A stretch of DNA of 64,000 bases from Tolumonas sp008015085 (GCA_029265125.1 JAJUJX010000004.1:62001-126000), one strand, 5' to 3'. Shown: positions 26,455 through 36,183, numbered from the stretch's first letter. Translations and numbers: made by a program. The notes: generated from the sequence alone by a model not told the origin.

Positions 26455-27606
26455 TTAATAATTAATTCTTTTACTTGCAGAAAATTCAGCCCATTTGGCT
26501 TCAACAAACTCGGAAAACTCACGTTCAAATCGTTGCGTCGAAAACTTTTCAGCATTAGCACGGCAATCGGTGGGAATAAACATATGTTGATTTTTTTCAA
26601 ATGATTTAACAGTTGCACAAAGCGATAATACTGACTGTGTGTCAAAAAATAACCCGGTTGGTGCATTAACACCTAAAGGACGAACAGTTTCCAGTGCCCC
26701 CCCTTTGCCAAAAGCAATAACAGGTGTACCACAAGCCTGAGCTTCAACAGGCGTAATACCAAAATCTTCTTCTGCGGCGAAAACAAAGGCTTTAGCCCGA
26801 CGCATATGATCTTTCAGCACAGAGAACGGCTGGTAGCCCAACAGTTCTACATTTGGTCCTGCTTTTCGCTTTATCTTGTCAAATTCACTACCATCACCAA
26901 TCACGACTAATCGTTTATCTGGCATTTGTGAAAAGGCTTCCACAATCAGATCCATCCGTTTGTATGGAACCATCCTCGAAGCAGTAAAATAGAAGTCCTC
27001 TTTCTTATCCGAAAGTTCGAAATCATCAACAGCCACAGGAGGATAAATAACTGCAGATTCCCGACCATATACTTTTTTTATTCGTCTGGCGATGAAATGG
27101 GAATTAGCTATGAAGTGATCCACTCCATTCGCTGTTCGGTAATCCCAAATACGAATTTTGTGTAAAATCCATTTAGCTAACCACCCCTTAATGCCTTTAT
27201 CCAAGCCGGCTTCAGTCAAATATTGATGTTGTAAATCCCAAGCATAACGAATTGGAGAATGTACATAACTGATGTGGAGTTGATCAGGGCCAGTTAACAC
27301 ACCTTTTGCAACACAGTGGCTGCTTGATATAACAACATCATAGGATGATACATCTAACTGCTCGATTGCTAACGGCATAAAGGGCAGATATTTCTGATAT
27401 TTATGTTTAGCTTTCGGCAAGTTTTGAATAAAAGAGGTTGTTGCCTTTTTGCCTTTAAGAAATCCTCTTTGATTTTCATCAACAAAATCAATTAAAGAAA
27501 ATAGATCACTTTCTGGAAAACGTTTTATGATTGATTCTACAACGCGTTCTGCACCAGCATAAGTTACCAACCAGTCAACAACCAATGCTTTAGATATATT
27601 CGGCAC
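26455..27606 (-). CDS. GT4 glycosyltransferase (WbaZ-like, probable mannosyltransferase)
   Basis: 383 residues, GT-B fold. The N-terminal half has VDWLVTYAGAERVVE and HSPIRYAWDLQHQYL, which resemble WbaZ-type O-antigen mannosyltransferases. The C-terminal half holds the GT4 EX7E motif in EDFGITPVEAQACGTPVIAFGKGG (about 282-305). It transfers a sugar, probably mannose given manB/manC beside it, to the growing lipid-linked repeat on the cytoplasmic face. It starts 3 bp after the next glycosyltransferase gene. Confidence 0.85.
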   Translation of the reverse strand: MPNISKALVVDWLVTYAGAERVVESIIKRFPESDLFSLIDFVDENQRGFLKGKKATTSFIQNLPKAKHKYQKYLPFMPLAIEQLDVSSYDVVISSSHCVAKGVLTGPDQLHISYVHSPIRYAWDLQHQYLTEAGLDKGIKGWLAKWILHKIRIWDYRTANGVDHFIANSHFIARRIKKVYGRESAVIYPPVAVDDFELSDKKEDFYFTASRMVPYKRMDLIVEAFSQMPDKRLVVIGDGSEFDKIKRKAGPNVELLGYQPFSVLKDHMRRAKAFVFAAEEDFGITPVEAQACGTPVIAFGKGGALETVRPLGVNAPTGLFFDTQSVLSLCATVKSFEKNQHMFIPTDCRANAEKFSTQRFEREFSEFVEAKWAEFSASKRINY

Positions 27607-27609
27607 GTG

Positions 27610-28653
27610 TTACTCCATGCTTTTTAATAGATTAAATGTTTGTTCAGCTGTTGTTTTCCAGGAAAACTGCTTTGCATGCTCAATTCCGGCCAAGCTTAAT
27701 TTATTTCGTAATGAATCAGATCCAAGCAATACCAAGAGGTTCTCTGCAATCTCTGAAACAGATAAAGGATTAACTATTACCGCTTTATCACCTACAACCT
27801 CAGGTATTGATGTTGTATTACTTGTTAATACAGGCACACCTGCAGCCATGGCTTCCAATGGAGGTAGCCCAAATCCTTCATATAACGACACATATGAAAA
27901 CAATAAAGCATTTTGATAAATGGCAGCAAGATCCTCATCTTCAACAAACCCGGTAAAACATACTCGTTCTGGGATATTATTTAAGCCAGCATCAGAAAAT
28001 ACCTTTGGGTTTTGCCGACCAACAAGTACTAACCAAATATCGTCATCTATTTTATGCTGAATCTTTTCCCATGCCCTTAAAAGAGAGCCAATATTCTTCC
28101 GTGGTTCAATCGAAGAGACAGTTAATATATATCGCTCAGATGGAAGTTTATACTTCGGCATTATATAAGACTTGAAATCTTTCTCGGATTGGATGAAAAA
28201 CCTGTCATCAACACCATTTTTGATAACACTGATTTTACTCTCATCAATACCAGTATGATGCAAAATTCGGCTCTTCGTATATTCCGAAATGGCAATAATG
28301 GCATCAGCTCGTTTTGCTAATCTTGGCAATATACATCGGTAAAGTGTGCTAAAGCTTTTACTGGTCCATTCTGGATGATCCAATGTAGCAAAGTCATGCA
28401 TGGTTACTACGTGCTTTGCTCTGCAATAAATAGGCCCAGTATTACTTGGACTCCAAAGAACATCATTGCATTTCAATTTAGAAGGAAGCATCAATTGTTC
28501 CCATAGATGCCCCATCATCCCAGCGCTAAAATATTTTGAAGATACAGAAATCTCATTAACATATGCACTATCAATGTTTAATAAAATAGACTGCAAATAC
28601 CTTTGCACCCCACTAGTATAAGCATTTAGCACTCTTGAGTTATAATAAATCAT
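27610..28653 (-). CDS. GT4 glycosyltransferase
   Basis: 347 residues, GT-B fold, GT4 family. Landmarks are HDFATLDHPEW, SIEPRKNIGSLLRAWE (donor-site start) and the EX7E region YEGFGLPPLEAMAAGVPVLTSNTTSIPEV (about 256-284). Mannosyl- and rhamnosyltransferases both occur in this family; the donor is not certain. Its first 14 bp overlap the end of the Wzy gene. Base composition is AT-rich. Confidence 0.87.
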   Translation of the reverse strand: MIYYNSRVLNAYTSGVQRYLQSILLNIDSAYVNEISVSSKYFSAGMMGHLWEQLMLPSKLKCNDVLWSPSNTGPIYCRAKHVVTMHDFATLDHPEWTSKSFSTLYRCILPRLAKRADAIIAISEYTKSRILHHTGIDESKISVIKNGVDDRFFIQSEKDFKSYIMPKYKLPSERYILTVSSIEPRKNIGSLLRAWEKIQHKIDDDIWLVLVGRQNPKVFSDAGLNNIPERVCFTGFVEDEDLAAIYQNALLFSYVSLYEGFGLPPLEAMAAGVPVLTSNTTSIPEVVGDKAVIVNPLSVSEIAENLLVLLGSDSLRNKLSLAGIEHAKQFSWKTTAEQTFNLLKSME

Positions 28654-29887
28654 TATTCAATCCTGTTCTTCTACAGTTAATAACTGATTTCTCAGAGCAT
28701 CTTAGCAATGCGATGACAAGAATCAAAGATAAACTAGATGAGGATGTTAAGTATTGATTGGTAAATGATGATGCCATATAAAAAACAAAAAAAACTAACC
28801 CAAAAAATATATTTTTTTTATTTCTATTTGAAACAATAAAAAATCTTAAATAATCCATAAAAACATAAAATATAAATAACAGAAAGGAAATACCAAACTG
28901 TGCCAACAACAATAAAAATTGAACCTCATAAGAAAATGGTAAAGAACTATCCCTGACATAATTATGAATATAAGACCCTATTCCCCACCCAAAAATTGGG
29001 CTTTGACTAAAAAAAGTCAATAAATTATTGATCATATCAACTCGATGAACATCTGAATGTTCTTGTCCGATGAATCTTTGAGATACAACCTGCAGTATTT
29101 CATCAAAAAAATAAATGGAGCAGATAAGGGAAAACAATACATATAGTAAAAATAATTTCTTATTGTACATTAAACTATATAGTAAAAATAAAATAACGGA
29201 ATATATAAAAATAAATCTAGAATATGCAGAAAATATAACAAAAAACATCAATAATGAATAGAAAGCACTAAATAATAAATTATCTAACCTAAATTCTCTC
29301 TTGTTTATCAACCAGAAAAAATAAATCATCAACGCAGTCAGGTCTAGCACAACATAGCTAAACCTTGAAAAACCACCAATAATGTTAAGGCCAACAGGCT
29401 CATATTGGGTAACCTCAAAGAAATATTTAATATCCGAGTTATAATTCCAATACCCAACGAACACACCAAAGAACAAGATGGTTTTCCACAATGAAAAACA
29501 AAATCCAGAAAAAATAACCACTCTACCTATTTCTTTTCTATCCAGCAGGCAATTATGAATAAGAATAAATATGAGCAATACTGGAATAGAGAATGAAGTA
29601 ATCAGCACCAATTCTTTAAATATGAATTCAATTTCATATCCATTAAATATAGAAATTGGTATACTTATAAGTAAAAAAACATGTGCCAAGGCGTATATTT
29701 TATGGTGAACCGTTAATGAAATTTTTTCTTTCATTAAAGTTTTAGTCAAAAAGAAAACAAAAAAAATAGAAATGGATATCATCTTAACTGGTATATCATA
29801 TATATAACCAGACGGTAACACAGTACAAAAAAATATATACTGAAAAATAAGAAAATTACTAGTACTTTTCCATTTCGTTGTGAACAT
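28640..29887 (-). CDS. wzy: O-antigen polymerase Wzy (candidate)
   Basis: 415 residues, very hydrophobic, with about 10-12 membrane segments and a larger loop around residues 260-310 (ending in SPIFGWGIGSYIHNYVRDSS). Wzy proteins are poorly conserved, so the call rests on topology, very AT-rich codon use and position between glycosyltransferases in a locus that also has wzx and wzz. The FGWGIGSY stretch resembles the Wzy_C-type motif region. An O-acetyltransferase is less likely because no acyltransferase motif is seen. Confidence 0.74.
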   Translation of the reverse strand: MFTTKWKSTSNFLIFQYIFFCTVLPSGYIYDIPVKMISISIFFVFFLTKTLMKEKISLTVHHKIYALAHVFLLISIPISIFNGYEIEFIFKELVLITSFSIPVLLIFILIHNCLLDRKEIGRVVIFSGFCFSLWKTILFFGVFVGYWNYNSDIKYFFEVTQYEPVGLNIIGGFSRFSYVVLDLTALMIYFFWLINKREFRLDNLLFSAFYSLLMFFVIFSAYSRFIFIYSVILFLLYSLMYNKKLFLLYVLFSLICSIYFFDEILQVVSQRFIGQEHSDVHRVDMINNLLTFFSQSPIFGWGIGSYIHNYVRDSSLPFSYEVQFLLLLAQFGISFLLFIFYVFMDYLRFFIVSNRNKKNIFFGLVFFVFYMASSFTNQYLTSSSSLSLILVIALLRCSEKSVINCRRTGLNNDLL

Positions 29888-29890
29888 ATT

Positions 29891-30847
29891 TTACCCTCCA
29901 CAAACGAACAATCGAACACATAGTTTAAAACTTAAATATTGTAACCTTCGAATCCTATTAAACATTGGCACAATATAACTCAATCTTACTAACCAATAAT
30001 TTCTTGGAAAAAAACGTTTTGCAATTAATAGTCTGTTCTTTAGATAACAAGAATCAGATATAAAATTTTTATTACCACCGGTGCTCGCACCTTCTTTATG
30101 ATAAACAACACTATTTGATGCAACACCAATCCTAAAATAAGGCTTAGCTCTTTGAGCAATATCTACTTCTTCATAATATAAGAAATAGTCCTCACACAGA
30201 AGACCTATTTTTTCCAATAATCTTCGACTCAACAACATTGAGGCACCTATGATATAATCGATATTTTTTTCGATTTCATCATCTTTGAAAACCAAATCAC
30301 TTTTTTCAAAAGCAGCATAATGCTTTGTAGTGCATAACCAAGGATTTATTATCCCCCCCAATCCTTGTAATTTTTGTTTATCATGATAATAAACCAATCT
30401 TGATCCACAGATACCTATTTTAGGATCAGATTCGCATCTTCTGACCATATGATAGAGACTATCTGGATCCACCTCTGTATCATTATTTAAAATCCAAACA
30501 TAACGCATATCCGGTTGGTTCATGGCGAAACGAATACCGACATTATTTCCACCGGCATAGCCTAGATTTTCACCATTTTGAATTAAATATACTGCTTCCT
30601 CTTTCTCCGGAATTTCGTAATTCTCAGCTTGCTGTCGATTTAATTCCACTATTTTATGCTTATTCATAAAATGAGAATTACATTGCTGATCAATCAAGAA
30701 ACTTTTTATTTTGCCATAAGAATCATCTGGCGATGCATTGTCACATATAACAATTCTGAACGGAGTCTTAACCAACTTAAATAATGAGGTTAGACATAAA
30801 ATAGTGTCTAGACCACCGTTCCAATTTAATACAACTATATAATTCAT
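29891..30847 (-). CDS. GT2 glycosyltransferase (rhamnosyltransferase-like)
   Basis: 318 residues, GT-A fold. NWNGGLDTILCLTSL, CDNASPDDSYGKI and WILNNDTEVDPDSL (the DxD-like metal site NND, near residue 119) are typical of GT2 rhamnosyltransferases such as WbbL/RfbN-like proteins. The FLYYEEVDIAQRAK stretch is the second conserved region. dTDP-rhamnose from rmlABCD in the same locus would fit as donor. It precedes wzy by 3 bp. Confidence 0.86.
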   Translation of the reverse strand: MNYIVVLNWNGGLDTILCLTSLFKLVKTPFRIVICDNASPDDSYGKIKSFLIDQQCNSHFMNKHKIVELNRQQAENYEIPEKEEAVYLIQNGENLGYAGGNNVGIRFAMNQPDMRYVWILNNDTEVDPDSLYHMVRRCESDPKIGICGSRLVYYHDKQKLQGLGGIINPWLCTTKHYAAFEKSDLVFKDDEIEKNIDYIIGASMLLSRRLLEKIGLLCEDYFLYYEEVDIAQRAKPYFRIGVASNSVVYHKEGASTGGNKNFISDSCYLKNRLLIAKRFFPRNYWLVRLSYIVPMFNRIRRLQYLSFKLCVRLFVCGG

Positions 30848-30974
30848 ATATCTTTACTATTTCCCACATAAATAGGATGAAATATTTTTATTAGACTGTA
30901 ATCGACTAACAACCATTAATATGACAGTTATAATAACATGTGTTTTGTTAATAACTTTCATCTACATTGATGGA

Positions 30975-32180
30975 TTATAAATAAGCCTTCAATGTTGTAT
31001 AAATCAGTTGTTTTTGCACCTCAAGCATGTCTGTATGAACAATGGCATATTTTTTATCTTTTACCATCGCCAAAAATTTATCACTGAAATAGATATCATC
31101 AACAGTACAGAAATCTTCCTGTCCCATCCATGTTTCAAGAAAAGCTCGAAGTTTCTTAACCTTATCGGTAGAAAAACCACAAACCTTATTACCAAAAGAG
31201 TATGATGAAATAGCTCCATGCAAGCTAGTGCCAATATAACATTGTGCAAATGCAAGTGAAGCCATAATGTCTAAAACATGCTCGCTATGCTGAATACCTA
31301 CTGCACATCCGTTTCTCTGCAACGAGTTATAAATTTGTTGTAATACAAAATCATCTTCATGACCTGTTGCTCTACCGATCGGTAGTAATAAAATTGATAA
31401 CCCTGTTACCTCTTGAATCTGTTTAAGCTGTTCAGAAATCAAAGAAATATTATGGCTTACAAATGTCTTTCCTGCTTGAAAAACAAAATATTTTTCTAAA
31501 GAAAAATCCCCTGATATTTCAATATTATTAGCCCAAGAGCGTTGAGATAACTCATCTTTTTTAAACATGTCAGACATAATTAATGCACTATCTGGTATTA
31601 ACTCTGCAGCCACATCATATTTTTCCAGTACTTTTTGTGTTTCCTTATCGCGGACAGAAATATGTTCAACTTGCTTTAACTCTTCACAGATGGGTTGTAA
31701 ATGAGTTAAATAATTTTTAGGTTTAAAACCAGAACCACCAACACAAGTATAAAAAAACTTCCCCTTCATATACTTATTGGAGAGAACATAAGGGAAATTA
31801 TTTTTATATCCATAAATAAATTTTACTGCATTATTGACTATACTGAATGGTAGTATTTTTTTTGCAACCTTGAATAAAAAATGTAATTGTGGCGATGATA
31901 CATGCCCAATCATTAGCGGCCAATCAGCAGCAAGAATATCGCCACCACACAGAATAACTCTATCCTCACTTGAATTTATATTTGAATATAAATCCTTAAT
32001 CGATAAACATTTGACTCCACCACAAGCAGTCAAATCAGCACGAGTAATCGCATAATAATTAATACTTTTAGGCTCTAAAGAAATTTCTCTATCTATAAAC
32101 TTAGTATGAATAATAGGAAATAAGATATCACCATAGTTATGTCTATCAAAAGCCCCAACAATATGAAATTTTTTCATCAC
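30975..32180 (-). CDS. Polysaccharide pyruvyltransferase family protein
   Basis: 401 residues. The N-terminus HIVGAFDRHNYGDILFP, the central SVRDKETQKVLEKYDV and the C-terminal YIGTSLHGAISSYSFGNKVCGF are the family motifs (GD, RD and HG). Members transfer pyruvate from PEP to a sugar as a ketal, adding negative charge, although some are of unknown function. It overlaps the wzx stop by 4 bp (ATGA-type), so the two are translationally coupled. Confidence 0.83.
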   Translation of the reverse strand: MMKKFHIVGAFDRHNYGDILFPIIHTKFIDREISLEPKSINYYAITRADLTACGGVKCLSIKDLYSNINSSEDRVILCGGDILAADWPLMIGHVSSPQLHFLFKVAKKILPFSIVNNAVKFIYGYKNNFPYVLSNKYMKGKFFYTCVGGSGFKPKNYLTHLQPICEELKQVEHISVRDKETQKVLEKYDVAAELIPDSALIMSDMFKKDELSQRSWANNIEISGDFSLEKYFVFQAGKTFVSHNISLISEQLKQIQEVTGLSILLLPIGRATGHEDDFVLQQIYNSLQRNGCAVGIQHSEHVLDIMASLAFAQCYIGTSLHGAISSYSFGNKVCGFSTDKVKKLRAFLETWMGQEDFCTVDDIYFSDKFLAMVKDKKYAIVHTDMLEVQKQLIYTTLKAYL

Positions 32181-33505
32181 ACACCACGTTTATAAAGTAA
32201 ATATCGAATTGAATGCATTACAATGAGACTAATTGTGACTCTAATAACCCATGCCTCCACCGCACCATTTATACCAAAGGTACGAGTTAAAATAGGAAAA
32301 TATAAAACATACAAAGTTAAATCTAACATATGAGCGAATGCAGTAAATTTAGGCTTTCCTGCCGCTTGTATCCAAATATATGCAGGCTGTATAAGCCCAT
32401 GAATAAAAAAGCCAACCATGAATAATTGAAAAACAAAAAATGACTTTTCAGAAAATGACTCATTGATCCATAAAACGAGGATGTCTTTTGAAAAAACAAC
32501 CCCAAAAATAACAGGTATAATTAATACACCGCCAATACCAAAAATAGCTTTCCAATAATATGAATCAGCAATATAAATTTCATTTTTTATATGTTTGGCT
32601 AATAATGGAAACAAGACTCCACTTACACTCACCGCTAAAATAGAAATCTTAGATATCATTTCAAAAGGAGTCGTATAATATGCAACAAAACCAGCACCCA
32701 CGATTGATGCCACAAAGAATCTATCAATATATAACATAATTGGAGCAATAATGTTACTAATAGAGACCCAACCACCATATTTTAACAACTCTATAGCCAT
32801 ATTGATTGTCATGCTGGTTTCATTTTTTATCACTTCATCAGTTAAATAATTTTTTATTATACATCTTTGTAACAAAATAAAACTTATTGCCATTAAAACA
32901 CGCAAAACACATAGAGCTATTGAGATAAATATTAAACTAGATGAGAAAATGGATATTATAGCTGGTAATGCATACATTAAAACTGAAAATGGTGTTTTGG
33001 TCAAAGATATATATTTAAAATGACCAAATGCTTCCAATACACTAACGGACGCTCCTTGCAATATAACAAAAGGTAGGGATATAGCAATAATACTCAAGCT
33101 ATACTTTGCTTCTAAAATATAGTTGTGACTTACAGAAAAAACTGTATGTACTATTTGATTTGATAAAATCTGGATAATGATAGAAATCAAAAATGATATT
33201 GTTAAAATAATAGCAAACCCTGTCTTTATAGTCGAAAAAACTTTTCCCCGCTCATTTATTTCTTTATATTTTATAATTGAATTTGTAATTGATCTGGTTA
33301 GGCCAAAATCAAAAATATTCATAAACCCTATCATTGCAAATATAAGAGTCAATACACCAAAGCGTTCAACACCTATATGCGAAATGATAATTGGAATAGA
33401 AATAATTGCAGACAACACTGGAATAACAAAGCCACTCAAATTCCAGATTATATTTCTCATAAACAATGACTTTATGGGTTTTATTTTAATTTTAGTCCAT
33501 TTCAT
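32177..33505 (-). CDS. wzx: Repeat-unit flippase Wzx
   Basis: 442 residues with about 12 membrane segments spread evenly, as in PST/MOP flippases. Recognisable parts are NIIWNLSGFVIPVLSAIISIP at the N-terminus and GVERFGVLTLIFAMIGFMNIFDFGLTRSI, typical of Wzx. It moves the undecaprenyl-linked repeat to the periplasm for Wzy. An internal ATG at 33460 is an alternative start. It is very AT-rich, in line with the rest of the central locus. Confidence 0.88.
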   Translation of the reverse strand: MKWTKIKIKPIKSLFMRNIIWNLSGFVIPVLSAIISIPIIISHIGVERFGVLTLIFAMIGFMNIFDFGLTRSITNSIIKYKEINERGKVFSTIKTGFAIILTISFLISIIIQILSNQIVHTVFSVSHNYILEAKYSLSIIAISLPFVILQGASVSVLEAFGHFKYISLTKTPFSVLMYALPAIISIFSSSLIFISIALCVLRVLMAISFILLQRCIIKNYLTDEVIKNETSMTINMAIELLKYGGWVSISNIIAPIMLYIDRFFVASIVGAGFVAYYTTPFEMISKISILAVSVSGVLFPLLAKHIKNEIYIADSYYWKAIFGIGGVLIIPVIFGVVFSKDILVLWINESFSEKSFFVFQLFMVGFFIHGLIQPAYIWIQAAGKPKFTAFAHMLDLTLYVLYFPILTRTFGINGAVEAWVIRVTISLIVMHSIRYLLYKRGV

Positions 33506-33814
33506 TTTAGATTACATCTTACCTTTATTATGCAGCTATTTTACTTTTCCAACATCACTATTCCCATCATATCAAACAATAGTAAATTCAACAAAATAGT
33601 AACATTATATAATTCATACAGTTATGTATATTTCTGGTTCAATAATATCACGTACAGAAACCATCTTCTATTATTTATTGGTGAGGTACTTAATGCAGGA
33701 TTTCTCCGTCTAAAGGAGAAAAATAAATCAACATTGTAAATTATTCATTCTTTTCAATTAAAAAATAATCAAGATGAATTTATCAAGCCTCACCATTTAT
33801 ATTCCCCTTTAATA
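33506..33814. other. AT-rich gap between wzz and wzx
   Basis: About 309 bp with no convincing gene. A possible 69-codon plus-strand reading frame (33530-33739) has no ribosome site and looks like chance in AT-rich sequence. A short hairpin TTTCTCC/GGAGAAA (33698-33718) has no T run. The gap lies between the conserved wzz and the variable wzx-wzy part, where O-antigen loci commonly recombine, so it may be a junction scar. Confidence 0.5.
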
Positions 33815-34936
33815 CTAAGCATGTTTATTGTTGGAAACTTGAATAATAAAAAACCCAAACACACTTAATATCAACCCAACAAAAAAGCCCATAATAATAA
33901 GTAAAGCTTTTTTTGGCTTATCTTTTATCACTGGTTCATCTGGTATATCAATATAACTAAAGACATTACCTGATACAGATGTTATTTTTATATCATTAAG
34001 AATTTTTAATTGTTGCTGAATTTCAAAATAGCGATTAGTTAAGACCGGTATCGAATCTTTCAAAAGTGCTAATTTTGCTGACAAAGCCTTGCTTCCTAAC
34101 AGATACATAGTGGCATTATTGATTTCTGGCGGTAAATCCCCTGTAGGTTCAGTCAGATTCATCCCTTTCGCCTGAGCTAATGCAGTCGCAACAGCATTAA
34201 TTTCTAGCTTTAACTGATCTTCGGCATTGTTTCTTAAACTATTAGCTTCTGCACTTAGATCCTGACGAAATTTATTCAGTAACAGATTCAATTCAGCCGT
34301 ATTGTTTTTAATTACTTTGCTATTCAACTGAGCCATATACTGTTGTAATAGCGATTGCGCTTGTTGCGGGGTATTAGCCGAAAAAGAAATAATATCAAAC
34401 TTAATTTTCTTTCCATCTGCAGCGGTGTAACTGATGTTATCTTCTATTACATCCTGGAGTATCAGTTTTTGATCCCGCTCTGATTTACCTTTGATTTTTT
34501 CCTGATAATAATCCGTTGCTGCAACAAACCGTTTTCTCTCATTTTCTGATTCCAATTCCCTTTTAAAATCGCTGAACAAGCTATCACGTAAGTTGTTCCA
34601 CTGCAGCTGTTTGGCCTCTTCCGTTTTTACCTGCACACCATCAGGTGTCGTAACCATTGGTGCATTACGTTCCAGGTTTTGTGCCTGTTGATAGAATTCC
34701 CCCATATCCGAAGCTTTCGGTGCAGTAATCACCGCTTTCGATGTCCACACCTCTTCCGCCGTAAACGCATAAATACCTGCAGCTAAAGTTGTAACCGCTG
34801 TCACCAATGCAATCTTCGCCTTTTGCTTCCACAACGTACGGAACAGCTCCACCAGATCAATTTCATCATTGTCCTGATAAGGCATTGGGTATGGATAAGG
34901 CATGTTGGCTTGTTGTGGGAGTTCTTTGTTATTCAT
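33815..34936 (-). CDS. wzz: O-antigen chain-length regulator Wzz
   Basis: 373 residues. Two membrane segments (about 40-58 and 347-367) flank a long periplasmic coiled region, the Wzz/PCP layout. DEIDLVELFRTLWKQK is the conserved cytoplasmic start, EEVWTSKAVITAP follows the first segment, and the second is preceded by the proline-rich KDKPKKALL. There is no kinase domain, so it is PCP1-like. It controls the O-chain length made by Wzy. A JUMPstart/ops element lies about 70 bp upstream. Confidence 0.93.
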   Translation of the reverse strand: MNNKELPQQANMPYPYPMPYQDNDEIDLVELFRTLWKQKAKIALVTAVTTLAAGIYAFTAEEVWTSKAVITAPKASDMGEFYQQAQNLERNAPMVTTPDGVQVKTEEAKQLQWNNLRDSLFSDFKRELESENERKRFVAATDYYQEKIKGKSERDQKLILQDVIEDNISYTAADGKKIKFDIISFSANTPQQAQSLLQQYMAQLNSKVIKNNTAELNLLLNKFRQDLSAEANSLRNNAEDQLKLEINAVATALAQAKGMNLTEPTGDLPPEINNATMYLLGSKALSAKLALLKDSIPVLTNRYFEIQQQLKILNDIKITSVSGNVFSYIDIPDEPVIKDKPKKALLIIMGFFVGLILSVFGFFIIQVSNNKHA

Positions 34937-35006
34937 AATTCACTCAAATTTACTGTGGATGATAATAATTCGTATTAACTAAAAGAAGGTTTTACTGAAT
35001 TTTTTC

Positions 35007-35042
35007 TACGCTACCGCCCCTGGCTTACCACTGCCACAGTGC
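35007..35042 (-). promoter_or_regulatory. JUMPstart with ops element (RfaH recruitment site)
   Basis: On the minus strand the sequence begins GCACTGTGGCAGTGG, runs through AAGCCAGGGGCGG and ends in GGCGGTAGCGTA. That end matches the ops consensus GGCGGTAGCGTG at 11 of 12 positions (35007-35018). JUMPstart sequences precede O-antigen, capsule and LPS-core operons, where RfaH joins RNA polymerase at ops and prevents early termination. It sits between galE and wzz, so the operon controlled this way should be wzz through rmlB. Confidence 0.88.
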
Positions 35043-35064
35043 GGATGGAGACTTAGATTGTGAA

Positions 35065-35093
35065 GAAGGTTACTCAGCAACTGAGCAACCTTC
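35065..35093 (-). terminator. Hairpin after galE, possible terminator
   Basis: GAAGGTT (35065-35071) pairs with AACCTTC (35087-35093), and an inner CTCAG/CTGAG stem makes a compact hairpin. The T run on the minus side is weak (TTCTTC), so termination is uncertain. It would separate galE from the JUMPstart-driven operon. Confidence 0.45.
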
Positions 35094-35119
35094 CTGTGTT
35101 TGTAAAATCAATAGTTAAG

Positions 35120-36133
35120 TTATGCTTTATAGCCATTAGGGTTGTTCAATTGCCAGCGCCAGGTATCCTGCATCATATCCTGCAGGGTACGCTCTGCTTT
35201 CCAGCCTAAATCATTGGCGGCATATGCCGGATCAGCCCAGCATTCCGCGATGTCGCCCGGCCGGCGAGCAACAATCTGATAGGCGATTTTTTTGCCAGAA
35301 GCCAGTTCAAAGGCGTTGATCATTTCCAGTACGGAATAGCCCTGGCCGGTGCCGAGGTTATATGTCAGTACGCCACGTTCACGCTTGATACGCTCGATCG
35401 CTTTGATATGGCCGATAGCCAGATCGACTACGTGGATATAATCACGCACACCGGTACCGTCCGGCGTCGGATAATCGTTACCAAATACGGAGAGTTGTGG
35501 TAAGCGGCCAATCGCTACCTGGCTGATAAACGGCAGCAGATTGTTCGGAATACCGTTCGGATCTTCGCCCATCGAACCTGATGCATGGGCACCGACCGGA
35601 TTGAAATAACGCAGCAGAACAATGCCCCAGCGAGGCTCGGCCTTTGCCACATCCCGCAGAATTTCTTCTACCATCAGTTTGGAACGACCATACGGATTGG
35701 TTGCCGACAACGGGAAACTCTCATTGATCGGCACGGCGTGCGGGTCACCATATACCGTGGCAGATGAACTGAATACCAGATCGAACACGTTGTGCTGCTG
35801 CATCACTTCACACAGTGTTAAGGTTGCCGCAATATTGTTCTGATAATATTTGAGAGGAAGGCGGGTCGATTCACCGACGGCCTTTAAACCGGCAAAGTGA
35901 ATAACAGATTCTATATTGTGGTTACTGAAGATATTGTTCAGTGCGGTGGCATCACGGACATCCACTTCATAAAATACTGGTTGTTTACCAGTTAATGCCG
36001 CAATACGGTTCAGAACTTCAGGATGTGAATTGCAGAAATTATCGGCAATGACCACGTCATAGCCGGCATTCAGCAATTCAACCGCAGTATGGCTGCCGAT
36101 GTAGCCGGCACCTCCGGTGACTAAAATGCTCAT
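35120..36133 (-). CDS. galE: UDP-glucose 4-epimerase GalE
   Basis: 337 residues. NAD-binding GGAGYIGSH, FSSSATVYG, the catalytic YGRSK (about 149-153) and VLLRYFNPVGAH are standard GalE motifs. It interconverts UDP-glucose and UDP-galactose; some homologues also act on the N-acetyl sugars. It lies between ugd and wzz. It has normal base composition for this genome, unlike the variable genes downstream. Confidence 0.95.
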   Translation of the reverse strand: MSILVTGGAGYIGSHTAVELLNAGYDVVIADNFCNSHPEVLNRIAALTGKQPVFYEVDVRDATALNNIFSNHNIESVIHFAGLKAVGESTRLPLKYYQNNIAATLTLCEVMQQHNVFDLVFSSSATVYGDPHAVPINESFPLSATNPYGRSKLMVEEILRDVAKAEPRWGIVLLRYFNPVGAHASGSMGEDPNGIPNNLLPFISQVAIGRLPQLSVFGNDYPTPDGTGVRDYIHVVDLAIGHIKAIERIKRERGVLTYNLGTGQGYSVLEMINAFELASGKKIAYQIVARRPGDIAECWADPAYAANDLGWKAERTLQDMMQDTWRWQLNNPNGYKA

Positions 36134-36183
36134 AGAACCCCTTTACACTTATTTATTCTATGCTTTATTCCTTATGCCGCAGA

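Noticed and set aside
33530..33739. Small plus-strand reading frame in the wzz-wzx gap
   Set aside because: AT-rich chance reading frame, no ribosome site, opposite to all surrounding genes and with no recognisable features.
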